A DNA stretch of 64,000 nucleotides from positions 62,001-126,000 of the forward strand of contig NZ_CABVII010000021.1 in assembly GCF_902497995.1 (NCBI RefSeq), in the 5' to 3' direction. Positions 26,932-36,600 of the stretch are shown here, piece by piece. The notes under the pieces are model-generated. The model was not told the origin of the DNA and did not search any database. It saw only the letters and a list, made by a program, of their open reading frames with translations. The translations under genes were made by a program, and so were the position numbers. The number at the start of each line of letters is the position of its first letter. The stretch's first letter is position 1. The DNA comes from Pseudomonas fluorescens. GTDB taxonomy: Bacteria > Pseudomonadota > Gammaproteobacteria > Pseudomonadales > Pseudomonadaceae.

Positions 26932-27582
26932 CGCCGTCGGTCTCCATCGATTTCATCTCCGACGTGGTGTGCCCGTGGTGCGCCTTGGGCGGGACGGCGC
27001 TGGAACAAGCGATCGGGAACGTCGGGTGAGGTCTCGGTCGAGCTGACCTACAAGCCGTTCGAATTGAACCCGGACATGCCGGCGGAAGGCGAGAAGGCGG
27101 TGGCGCACTTGATGCGCAAATACGGGCGCACCGCCGGAGACGTCGCCGCTGGCAAGGCCATGCAGATCGAACGTGGCGCGGCCATCGGTTTCACGTTCGA
27201 TCTGGAGAAGCGCACTCACTTCTACAACACGTTTGATGCTCACCGGCTGATGTTGTGGGCGTTGCAGGAAGGGCGGCAGGTCGCACTCAAGAAGATCCTG
27301 TTGCGCGCTTACTTCACCGACGGCCAGGACCCGAGCGATTGCGAGACGCTGGTTCGTCTGGCCACTGAAGCAGGACTGGATGCGGCGGCGGCTCAAGAGG
27401 TGTTGGCGTCCGGAGCGTTTGCCAACGAAGTGCGAGAGCTTGAAGCGTTTTACCGTCAGCACGGCATCAACTCGGTCCCGGCCATGATCCTCAACGGTCG
27501 TCATCTGGTGTCCGGTTCGCAGTCGGTCGAGTACTACGAACAGATGTTGAGACAAATGGCGAAAGCCCCCGCCGAAGCCTGA
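26928..27582 (+). pseudogene. FrnE/DsbA-family oxidoreductase, frameshifted
   Basis: The gene starts with GTG overlapping the tautomerase stop. The first 33 residues include the thioredoxin-fold active site VVCPWCALG (Cys15 and Cys18). The frame then ends at a TGA at 27027. One frame over, similarity resumes at once with GEVSVELTYKPFELNPDMPAEG and runs to the natural end, including the conserved PAMILNGRHLVSGSQ. A single-base change in the GGG at 27024-27026 explains this. It is either a genuine inactivating mutation or a sequencing error. Together the parts match a FrnE protein of normal length (about 217 residues). Confidence 0.85.
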
Positions 27583-27625
27583 TTACTTGTTTTTTCAAAC
27601 CATCATTTATGAGTAGAGGTTCATC

Positions 27626-28336
27626 ATGAGCAATTCGAAAAAAGTCATCGTAATTACTGGCGCCTCCCAAGGTCTCGGCGCAGGCATGGTCAAGGCGTTT
27701 CGTGATCTGGATTACAAAGTTGTCGCGACATCGCGTTCGATCAAACCGTCCACCGACCCGGACATCCTCACTGTGGCGGGCGACATCGGTAACCCGGAGG
27801 TCGCTCAGCAAGTGATCCGTGAAACGATCGAACGTTTCGGCCGAATCGACACCCTGGTTAACAACGCCGGGATCTTCGTCGCCAAACCGTTCACCGAGTA
27901 CACCGCTGAAGACTACGCCAATGTGCTCTCGGTGAACCTGAATGGCTTCTTCTACATCACCCAGCTCGCAATTACCGAGATGGAAAAACAAGGCAGCGGA
28001 CACGTGGTTAACATCACCACCAGCCTGGTGGATCACGCCATCGACGGTGTGCCATCGGTACTGGCTTCGTTGACCAAGGGTGGCCTGAACGCGGCGACCA
28101 AGTCGTTGGCCATCGAGTACGCCAAGCGCGGGATTCGGGTGAACGCGGTTTCTCCCGGCATCATCAAGACGCCGATGCACGGTGAAGAAACTCACGAAGC
28201 GCTGGGGAATTTGCACCCGGTGGGGCGCATGGGCGAGATCAGGGACATTTCTCAGGCGGTTGTGTATCTGGACGGCGCCAACTTTGTTACCGGGGAAATT
28301 CTGCACGTTGATGGTGGGCAGAGCGCAGGTCATTAA
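27626..28336 (+). CDS. SDR-family oxidoreductase lacking the catalytic tyrosine
   Basis: A 236-residue Rossmann-fold short-chain dehydrogenase. The NAD(P) motif TGASQGLGAG is at residues 11-20, NNAG at 79-82, and the structural VSPGIIKTP follows. In the usual YxxxK active site the lysine is Lys151, but the tyrosine position is Ala147 (ASLTK), so normal SDR chemistry is doubtful. It follows the FrnE-like gene by 43 bases and probably shares its transcript with the tautomerase. Confidence 0.88.
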   Translation: MSNSKKVIVITGASQGLGAGMVKAFRDLDYKVVATSRSIKPSTDPDILTVAGDIGNPEVAQQVIRETIERFGRIDTLVNNAGIFVAKPFTEYTAEDYANVLSVNLNGFFYITQLAITEMEKQGSGHVVNITTSLVDHAIDGVPSVLASLTKGGLNAATKSLAIEYAKRGIRVNAVSPGIIKTPMHGEETHEALGNLHPVGRMGEIRDISQAVVYLDGANFVTGEILHVDGGQSAGH

Positions 28337-28593
28337 AGCCAGTGCAAGCGTCGCCGACTAACCTCGGCGGCGCTGTTTGGGGCTCCCGGTCAAAGCGGTT
28401 TCATCGACATTAGAATTTCTCGCACTGGCCACTTGGCGTCATTGCGCCGAAAAAATCTAAATCCATCCTGTTGTTTCTACGATGTTTAAGAATTCATTGC
28501 TGGAGTCGTCCTGCTGCGGGCTCTGGCATCGCCGCCAGCGAACTAAACTTGTATCTCTGGAGCAGATGTCTCTATAGAGGTAGGAGGTGTCAA

Positions 28594-28992
28594 ATGGCCA
28601 TTCAAGATACCTATCGGGAAATTGAACAGACCCTGGGTCAAGTACCAGAGTGGATTAAGCAGATGCCGGAAGGCGGAGCGAGCGGATTCTGGGGCGTAGC
28701 CCGGGACTTTTGGCTGGCGGATACCAAGATTCCCAATAAGTACAAGGAGTTGATAGGTCTGGCAGTGTCCGGGGCAACTCGTTGTAAGTATTGCGCCCTG
28801 TTCCATACCGAAGCCGCGCGCTTGTTTGGCGCGAGCGACGAGGAAATATCCGAAGCCAGCTTCATGGGCGCGTTGACCATGATGGGCAGCACCTTTGTTA
28901 ACGCCCAGCAGATCGACTACGAGCAGTTCCGGCAGGAAACCCTGAGTATCGTCCGGTATGTCAAAGATCACTCGCAATCCAAAGCCGCTTAA
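28594..28992 (+). CDS. AhpD-like carboxymuconolactone decarboxylase-family protein
   Basis: A 132-residue all-helical protein of the CMD/AhpD family, which often act as thiol peroxidase partners. The redox motif CKYCALFH (Cys-x-x-Cys followed by His) is in the centre. The ATG follows a TAGGAGG ribosome site by 7 bases, so the longer frame upstream is not used. The last 35 bases overlap a second small gene. Confidence 0.87.
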   Translation: MAIQDTYREIEQTLGQVPEWIKQMPEGGASGFWGVARDFWLADTKIPNKYKELIGLAVSGATRCKYCALFHTEAARLFGASDEEISEASFMGALTMMGSTFVNAQQIDYEQFRQETLSIVRYVKDHSQSKAA

Positions 28993-29314
28993 GCCGTTGC
29001 GCGAACCAGCCCTTCGCCAGCTGACGAAGGATAAGTTGATTGCAATCACCAGCGATGGTCCGAGGACCACCGCTCGGTGGCAAGCGGCTGTGCTGCGAGC
29101 CATCGGCGAACTCATGCAGTACAGCGATACTGCCCGCGAAGAAAACCAGGACCTGCGCATTCCCTTCGCCAAAGCACTCCATGACCTCTATGCGGGACAG
29201 AAGTCCGACGCCGAGTTGACGGAAATGGTGTTGCTGATGCTGGAAGTTGAAACTGCCCCCTTTCTCGGCGAAAGCCCCAGGGCGGGAGCGGCATCCGGGA
29301 GCAATGACCTCTGA
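28958..29314 (+). CDS. Small protein of unknown function overlapping the AhpD-like gene
   Basis: A 118-residue frame, Arg/Lys-rich at the N-terminus and acidic in its C-terminal helix (AELTEMVLLMLEVETAPFLGE). The overlap with the AhpD-like gene is longer than usual for coupling, and no ribosome site stands out. Codon use is nevertheless plausible. No family is recognised. It may begin at an internal start. Confidence 0.45.
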   Translation: MSKITRNPKPLKPLREPALRQLTKDKLIAITSDGPRTTARWQAAVLRAIGELMQYSDTAREENQDLRIPFAKALHDLYAGQKSDAELTEMVLLMLEVETAPFLGESPRAGAASGSNDL

Positions 29315-29415
29315 GAAGGCCGAAGCGATCCGCCGCTGAATTGGCCCGAAGCCTTTCGCGACGGGGCCGCGACCTGCTGTAAAGAGGCCCGGACTAGCCG
29401 GGCCAGTCAAAATGC

Positions 29416-29631
29416 TCAGTCTCGATTTTCCTCCAGCGCTGCTATCTGCGCGCTAACGTCACCAAACAAATCCTCCCCGGCGATCACCTCCAGGGCGACA
29501 TGGCCGAAGTGATTGAGCAGCGGTAGCCGCACGCCGGAGGGCAGCGTAACGATAGAAATGGTTTCGGGGCTTTGCAGTACCGCCTGTGCGAGCGCAAGGC
29601 GGGTTTCAACGTCAATAGATAGGGTAGGCAT
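29416..29631 (-). CDS. Small unknown protein, MPTLSIDVETRL type
   Basis: About 71 residues, with a beta/alpha-looking core (ISIVTLPSGVRLPLLNHFGHVALEVIAGEDLFGDVSAQIAALEENRD). An ATG is preferred over an upstream TTG. It is followed leftward by the end of an unrelated gene. No family is recognised. The neighbour on the right also begins MPTITIP, which suggests that the two may be distant copies. Confidence 0.45.
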   Translation of the reverse strand: MPTLSIDVETRLALAQAVLQSPETISIVTLPSGVRLPLLNHFGHVALEVIAGEDLFGDVSAQIAALEENRD

Positions 29632-29730
29632 GGCGAGGCACTCCGCACTTAGCAAGAATTTATGGATCGCCTGCCGATCTCTAGTGCTCTACTCGCTATA
29701 CCGTGCTGGCAATTTCCTCAAGTGGGGATG

Positions 29731-29973
29731 TTAGCCGTTAACGTTACTTGCGGTGGTTACGTGACACATTTGTTCAGAATCTGCACTGTTTCTGAAGGGG
29801 GTACGGAATGGGTATGAGGCAACCACACAGGCTACCTTATGCGCTTCCCCTGGTGCATCCTGCGAGGTCGACACCTCAGTGAACAAGTCGTACTGCTCAG
29901 GCGCAGGTCCAGGTGCTGGATCGAACAGCTCAGGCTCTAGGTCTTCGTCGTCGGGGATGGTGATGGTGGGCAT
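29731..29973 (-). CDS. Small unknown protein, MPTITIPDDED type
   Basis: An 80-residue frame with an acidic proline-rich N-terminal half and a C-terminal half (FRTPFRNSADSEQMCHVTTASNVNG) that looks non-conserved and may be read-through into non-coding sequence. No family is recognised. It lies in the degraded accessory stretch. Confidence 0.3.
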   Translation of the reverse strand: MPTITIPDDEDLEPELFDPAPGPAPEQYDLFTEVSTSQDAPGEAHKVACVVASYPFRTPFRNSADSEQMCHVTTASNVNG

Positions 29974-30012
29974 GGTGATGACTTCGATTTAGAGGGAACA
30001 AGGGAAGGGAAC

Positions 30013-30071
30013 AAGGGACAGATTTATTTTCTGGCCATTACACCCGAAGCAAACAAATGAATCCGTCCCCT
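30013..30071. repeat. Small hairpin element, MITE/RAYT-remnant-like
   Basis: An imperfect inverted repeat pairs AAGGGACAGATTTATTTT with AAATGAATCCGTCCCCT around about 24 bases. Ends of this kind (GGGACAGATT) flank RAYT-type transposon copies. No transposase is present, so it would be a non-autonomous remnant. Confidence 0.4.
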
Positions 30072-30083
30072 ATCCCCCCAAAA

Positions 30084-30617
30084 CTAATAGCGAATCCACT
30101 TGCCCGTACTTATTATTTCTGGATTATTACAATCAACCAAATAAAGCCATTCCGGATCATGCCCTACCGTTCCTACCAAGACACCTAACATGTCAGGATG
30201 ATTGGGCATCGCACCGCTGTGGATTCCTCCAATATAACTATTTTCACCTTCAGGGTTGTGCAGTTGAAAACGCAGTGACCCATCGGCATTGTAGATCGCG
30301 GCATTATGGGGAAAATCAAAAAACCAGGGAGCTTCAGGACAACTAAATCTTGAGGGTTCCTTCTCAAAAACCACCAAAACACCAGTTCTATCAGGAAGCA
30401 AATTAAGCCTCTCGTGTATCGGTATACTAATTTCAACACCACTATCTAAAACTAAGACCTGATTAACACTTGCAACCTTGTGCTTTTGAGCATGGATCAT
30501 ATTTTTTTTAAGCTCATCGAAACCTGTGCGCACTCCATCCCAACGGACAAACTGTTCCAATTGCTGCCCATCATCAAACTCTCTTCTTGTTCTAACTTCA
30601 CTAATCAACTGCATCAT
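30084..30617 (-). CDS. Probable immunity protein to the TpsA/CdiA toxin
   Basis: A 177-residue soluble protein starting MMQLISEVRTRREFDD, with no signal peptide or membrane segment. Its first codon overlaps the stop of the giant exoprotein gene (ATGA), the classical place of a CDI immunity gene. It is more AT-rich than the conserved neighbouring genes, as is the toxin end of tpsA. No known immunity family is recognised, so its role is inferred from position and length. Confidence 0.7.
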   Translation of the reverse strand: MMQLISEVRTRREFDDGQQLEQFVRWDGVRTGFDELKKNMIHAQKHKVASVNQVLVLDSGVEISIPIHERLNLLPDRTGVLVVFEKEPSRFSCPEAPWFFDFPHNAAIYNADGSLRFQLHNPEGENSYIGGIHSGAMPNHPDMLGVLVGTVGHDPEWLYLVDCNNPEIISTGKWIRY

Positions 30618-33600
30618 TCTAGCTCCCTCAAGGAACTCATATTAACTTCATACATTTCTGGGTTGGTTCGGGGCGCTTTATCCATAAAATTTATTTGATG
30701 CCCGCTTCCTGGTAAACGAACCCCATTGATCGCATCCCACATATCGCCTACGGCACCCTCTCGAATGCCCACACCTGGCTTAACCGTAAATTCAACTTGA
30801 AACAACGGCCCTTTTTTAAACTCTTCAGAAACTGCAAGTTTATTTCGAACGTCCGCTACAGAGTTTATCGGAGTATCCGTTGCCCACCCTCCGAGAGCAG
30901 AGGACGGGTTTTTACCAGAATCCAATGCATTCTGCATCTTGATAAGCTGATCTTCGTTTATGGTCATCGTCATAGTACGTGGTTTATCTAATACCTTATC
31001 CGTCACGATCGTTCCTTCTTTCCAGGCCGCACGCTGCGTTCCCCAATAGGGAGGCGCCACTCCACCTGCCTGCTCCTTCAAGAACAGATCGTTCGAGGTC
31101 TTCTCATCATCGACACGCGGAAGGCCATCACGGTCCGTAACCTGCCCTGCATTGATGTTCTCCGCACGATGCTCCTTGCCTGGAACAAAGTCACGCTGCG
31201 CAGCCAACCCAAATCCTTCGGCATCACGAGTAGCGTTCAACTCGATGAGGCGCTTCTCCAATACGTCTTTCCCTGCAACAGACTCAATCCCCTTCCCAGC
31301 AATAGCCTCCGCACCTTTGACCGCCAATACATCTCGCGCTGCCAAGTCCTTGATTGCGCTTAGAAGCGTTCCCTTGCCCACCCCGGCTATGGGCATAAGC
31401 TCAGCAAGTAGCTTGAGATCGATATTCGAATTGACTCCGCCACTCGCTAGAACACGTAACCGGTCCATTTGTTCTGCTTGGGCCGCAGTATCGGCACTGA
31501 GTGCACCAATTTCAGGAAGTTTCCTGATAGCAATGGAATCCCCGTACTGCTCAGCCCACTTGTCCGGTACGACACCCATGCCACCTGGGGCGTTGTTGTA
31601 GGTGGAGTTGTTCGAAGGATTGAAGAGGTGCGAGTCGTTGTACTGTCTGTCCGTAGACGTGAATGCAACGACCTTGTCGCCGTTCGCGACGATGGGGCTC
31701 CCATCCGCCCACGTCAAAAGCACCTTCTCGTTCTGCAGTTGAGTGACCACTCCTCGGGCGACACGCAGGTCGTCAGCCAAGTGCTGTCCCTCTGGGTTAT
31801 TCGGGCTATAGCCGGACAGAATTCCCTGTAGTTCATTGTTGGTCTGCTTATCGACTTCACCACCTGCTACGAATGTCAGTAGAGCGTTCCATTCGAAGCC
31901 AGATTGGCTTTTGCCAGTTGAGGCCTCTAAATTCTTAGCCTCGATAGCAAGTCTTTTCTCTTCTTGAACGTGCAATTTGCGGTTGTAAGACTGTGCATTC
32001 CCGGCGATTTCCGAGCCTAGAGAAACGTCGCCATCAACACTTGCTGCCGCCAGCAACCCCACCAGTTTGGACGCAGCATTTACCAGCCGGTCGTGCTCTG
32101 TGGGGTCATCGCTACTCAGTAACTGTGTATTATCCAAGCTCGCGATAAGCGCCTCATTAGCGCCCGCGGCGATCGCCCCCGTCTTAAAGTCGCCACCCAT
32201 TGCTTCTGAAAGCAACCCACCCACGACAGCATGCAGAGCAGTTTTACTTAGCCCGCTGTCTTGAAGTTTGAAGGCTTCGCCAAAATCACCAACACCTGTG
32301 AAAGCAGTAGCCTGTAGCACATCAAAGACGCTGCCCTTCATTGCGTCCTTGAAGCCGCCCTGCCCAAGGGCTTCAGAAAGCGTTCCGCGCACCGCTCCGC
32401 CCGCCAACTGGATCGTACCGAACCGACCAATCGACGCTGGATCGTTCCAATGTGGTACTACACTGGGGCCACTCACTTTGTTAGTGATAGGGTCGCTCTG
32501 CGCGCCAAACCAGTTGCCACTGGCGTAATTCACAAATCCTGCTGAGGCGCCCGCGATCAGCGTTTGTTTCATGCTGTCGCTACTGAAGGTTTCCTTGAAT
32601 GCGGCTCCCAGATTGCCCTTGTTGTTTATCGTGCTGACCACGCCCGTACTGGCAAGGGAGGTCAACGACGCGGTGGCAATGATGTTTCCTAAACCTGCTG
32701 CTGTACCCGCTACAGCCGCACCGGTCGTCGTTGCAGCTGTGGCTGCCGTTGCCGCCGCCATAGTCGAGCCGGCGCCTGCAGCACTACCGGCTGCTGCCGC
32801 AAGCGTACTGGCGGCACCTGCCGTCAACACCGTTACAACGATGATGATCGCGAGCATCGCCCCCTGGCCGAGGCTGGAGTGGCTGTATTTGAAGGAATCA
32901 TGCAACTCTTTCACATGCCGCCAATCCACATCCCCGCGGTTCTCAGCCTCTTTCAACCAAGCCAATTGCGGATCAGCCTTCACCATCACATCAATGGTCT
33001 GGCTAACCGTATTCTGATTAATCTGCTTGATATCAATCTTCAAGCCATCTACGGCCTTGATCGCCAGCTGCCCCTGCGCCACCAACTCACTCTGGCGTAG
33101 CGTTTCGTCGGTGTTGCCCTTGCCCTTGGAGCTGGTCCAGGCCAAGTCGCTCTTGCTCTTCTCGTGACTCTCCTGATGCAAGTCCTTGACTGCCTCGAAG
33201 GTGATAGCCCCATCGCTGGCAATCGTCAGGTCGTTGCCACTGATGAGCTTGGCTCGCTGATACAGCTGATCGCCACCACTGGCCAACGTCAGGTCGCTAC
33301 CGGTCTTGATTTCAGTCCCTACGTTAGTGATGTAGGTGACTTCATCACGTTGGGTTTTCTTGGCGCCCCAGCCGCCTTTTTCTTTCATGTCGTAGAGGGT
33401 GTAAGTGCTGTTCTGCGCGGCCAGCAGATTCAACTTATCCCCGCTGTACAGATACGCCTCATTCCCTGCACTGATCTTGCTCGCCACAATTGTCGTGTCG
33501 CGCCCAGCCTGGCTGGTAAAGTCCCCGCCCGCCGCCAGCAAACTCGCCACTTGAGTCGTCTGATCATTCGAAGTCTTGATGCGCTTCTTGCCGTCCTTTT

Positions 33601-36600
33601 CCTTACCCTCGACGTTGTGCATATCGCTGACCGACACGATGTTCAGGTCGCGCGCGGCCTGAACTTTCAGGTCTTTGCTGGCGGTGGCGGTGCTGCCGAG
33701 GATGTTGACGTCTTGCCCGGCTTTCATGTTCAGGTTGCCGCCGACGGTAACGCTTGCGGCGAGGTTCTTCACGTCAGTGGTAATGCTCGACTTGTGGCCA
33801 CCGTCGCTGAATTCGTGTTTCTCGGTGGTATCGGTTTTGGCCGCCAGGTTGATGTCCCGGCCCGCCGTCAGGGTTGCGTTGCCGCCGCTGTTTAATGCGC
33901 CGTGGTTGGCCAGGTCGCGGCCGGCCGCAACGGCCAGGTTGTCCCGGGCGCTGATGCTGCTGCCCGCGTCGGTCAGGGTACGCATGCCGGACCCGTCGCG
34001 AACCTGGATCGCGGTGCGGTCGTTGATAATGTCGCCCTTGAGCGCGACAAGGCTGACCTGGCTGGCGCGGATCTCGCCGGCCATGGCGTTGCGAATACTG
34101 TCTTGCGCCAGTATTTGCAGGTCGTTGCCGGCCTCGACCAGCCCACCCTGATAGACGCTGCCGGCGCTTTGGACGTTAAGGTTGTTGCTGGCGCGCAGTG
34201 TGCCGACGTTGACCAGGTCGCCGCCGGTGAACAGGTTCAGGTCCCGGCCCTGGATCAGGCTGCTACCGCGTACATTGCGGGTGTTCGTCTGGGCCAGGTA
34301 CAGCACCGGCACCAGGACTTTTTGCCCGTCGACAACGCGGTTTTCCATCCAGACGATGTCATGGGTCAGCGCGCTGACTTGCTCGCCCGTCAACGTGACG
34401 CCAAGGCTCAGGCGCAGTGCGTCTTTGCTGGCGAGGGCGTTATCCATCAGGTAGCGGTATTGGTCGTAATCGCTGGTCAAACCGCCCGCGAGAAAACGCT
34501 GGCCGGTTTGCGCCAGCACCGCATCGCGAATCAGTCGCTGCTCGTACAGGCCATCGCCGAGTCGGCGCCAGTTGCTGTCGGCGCTGACGTTTAACTGTTT
34601 GAGCAGGTAGTCCGAACCAAAGAACTGCGACAGGTTCGTGAGATTAGGGTTGGTCTCGATCAGGTAGTGGCTGGTGGGGTCGGGGTTCTTGATGAACAAC
34701 CCGTAATCGCCCTTGGGCAATTGGAAGGTGGGGCCGGCCGTCGGGTCCACGGAGGTGAAGGGGAGGCCGCTGTAATCCACCGGTTTGAACACGGTGTGTA
34801 GGCTGCCATCCGCTGCTATACGCTCGACGGGTTGCAGGGCGGCAGGCGTCACGGCGTCGATAGCGGTCGCCTGCGGGTTAAGGTTGATGTCGATCCCGCC
34901 GACCGCGACCCCGGTCTGGTCCTCGCCCAGCGTACCGGTCAGTTGTTCGAGCGTGTTCTGGTGCAGCGATCCGTTTTGCACGGCACGCGTGACATTCAGG
35001 TTGACGGTGGCGCCGGCCTGGATCGTGGCGGCGTAGGTCGGCTCAGGGTTGTCGGTCCAGACGGTGACGTTGCTTTGCTCCTGGAAGCGACTGTCGCTGG
35101 AACGCGATTTCAGCAGCTCGAAGCGGGCGTCGTCGTAATGGCCGGCGGCAACGGCCGCGTTGAAGGCCGGGACGTCGACGAACTCCATCTGGTCCCAGTA
35201 ACCGGTGGCAATGCGTGCCGGTGTGCCGATCTTGATGGTGTTCTGCCCGGTGCGGGTGGACGCGCCCTGGTTGAGCAGGTCATCGGCAATGATGGTCAGG
35301 TTGTTATTGGCGGCCATCAGGCTGTAGCGGTTTTGCACGCTTGAGGCCTGGATGTTGAGGTCTTTGCCTGCGACCAGGCGCGCCGAGGCAGAGTCCTTGA
35401 TGGCGCGCTCGATGAACGTTTGGCCGAGGGTGATCTGGCCGCGTTTGAAGGAGTCATGACCGCCACAGTGTTGGCCGCACACCCAGCTCAAGGTGCCATT
35501 CACCCGTTGCTGGCCCAGCTCGAATTCGGCCTTGGCGTTTTCCAGTGAGACGGCGTAGAGGTTGATGGTGCCTTGGCTTTCGACAGTGCCGGAGAGGTTG
35601 CTGAAGTTTTGTGCGGCGACGCCGCCAACGCCGGCGAAGCTCAGATTGCCTGCGCTGTAGAGGTCGCCATACCAGTTGAGCAGGCTACTGGCGCGCAAGC
35701 TCATGTCGCCGCCGCTGAACAGCAAGGTATCGGCGCCATTGGTGATGCCGCCGGTGGCGGTCAGGTCGACCTTGCCTTGCGCACCCAGTGTGCCGCGGTT
35801 GTCGATTTGCGCCGCGTCGATGCGCAGATTCTGGCGGGCAGTCAGGTAACCCAGGTTATCCAGCGTACCGCTCAGGTTGAGGCGTGTGTCGGTGCCGGCA
35901 CCCATGCGTCCGCCGTTCTGGCTGACGTCATGGGCGGTGATGTCCAGCATTTTTTGCGCGGATAACCGACCGCTGTTGAACAGATCACCCGTAAGGTTCA
36001 ACGTGAGGTCGCCATCGCTGAGCAGCTCGCCGCCGTTGTTCAGGCTGCCAAGGTTGAGCACCAGAGCGCTGCTGCTGGCCAGGCGATCGCCGGACTTGAG
36101 CGTCAGCGAATCATTGGTGTAAGTCAGGGCCTCGTTGAGCTGTGCACGCCCTAGGCCATCAACCGCGCCAAAGTTCCAGTCGCCGCTGCCCAGGCCGGTG
36201 ATATCACCACCGGCACCGGTCAGGCGATCGAGATGAAGCGTGAACAACCCGGTGTTGGCGTGTTCGAGGCTGCCGCTACGATTGTCCAGCGCACGGGATT
36301 TGAAAGTGAACGACGAGTTACCGACTTCGATGGTGCCGTTGTGGTTATTGACGGTGTTGCTGAAGTCGAAGCTGCTGCTGTCGTTTGTCGCGGCGCCCGG
36401 TGCACTGGCGTAATTGCCCAGCGCGCGGATCCGTCCCGAAGCGCTGTTGTCCAATGCGCCACCCTGGAGTGCAAACCAGGTGTTGGATTCGATCAGGCCG
36501 CCCTGGTTGATCAAGTGGGCGGCCGTCAGGTCAAGGGTGTTGCCGCTGAGCTGTCCTCCGCTGTTTTCCAGCGTGGCGCCAGTGAACACCAGGGCGGTCT

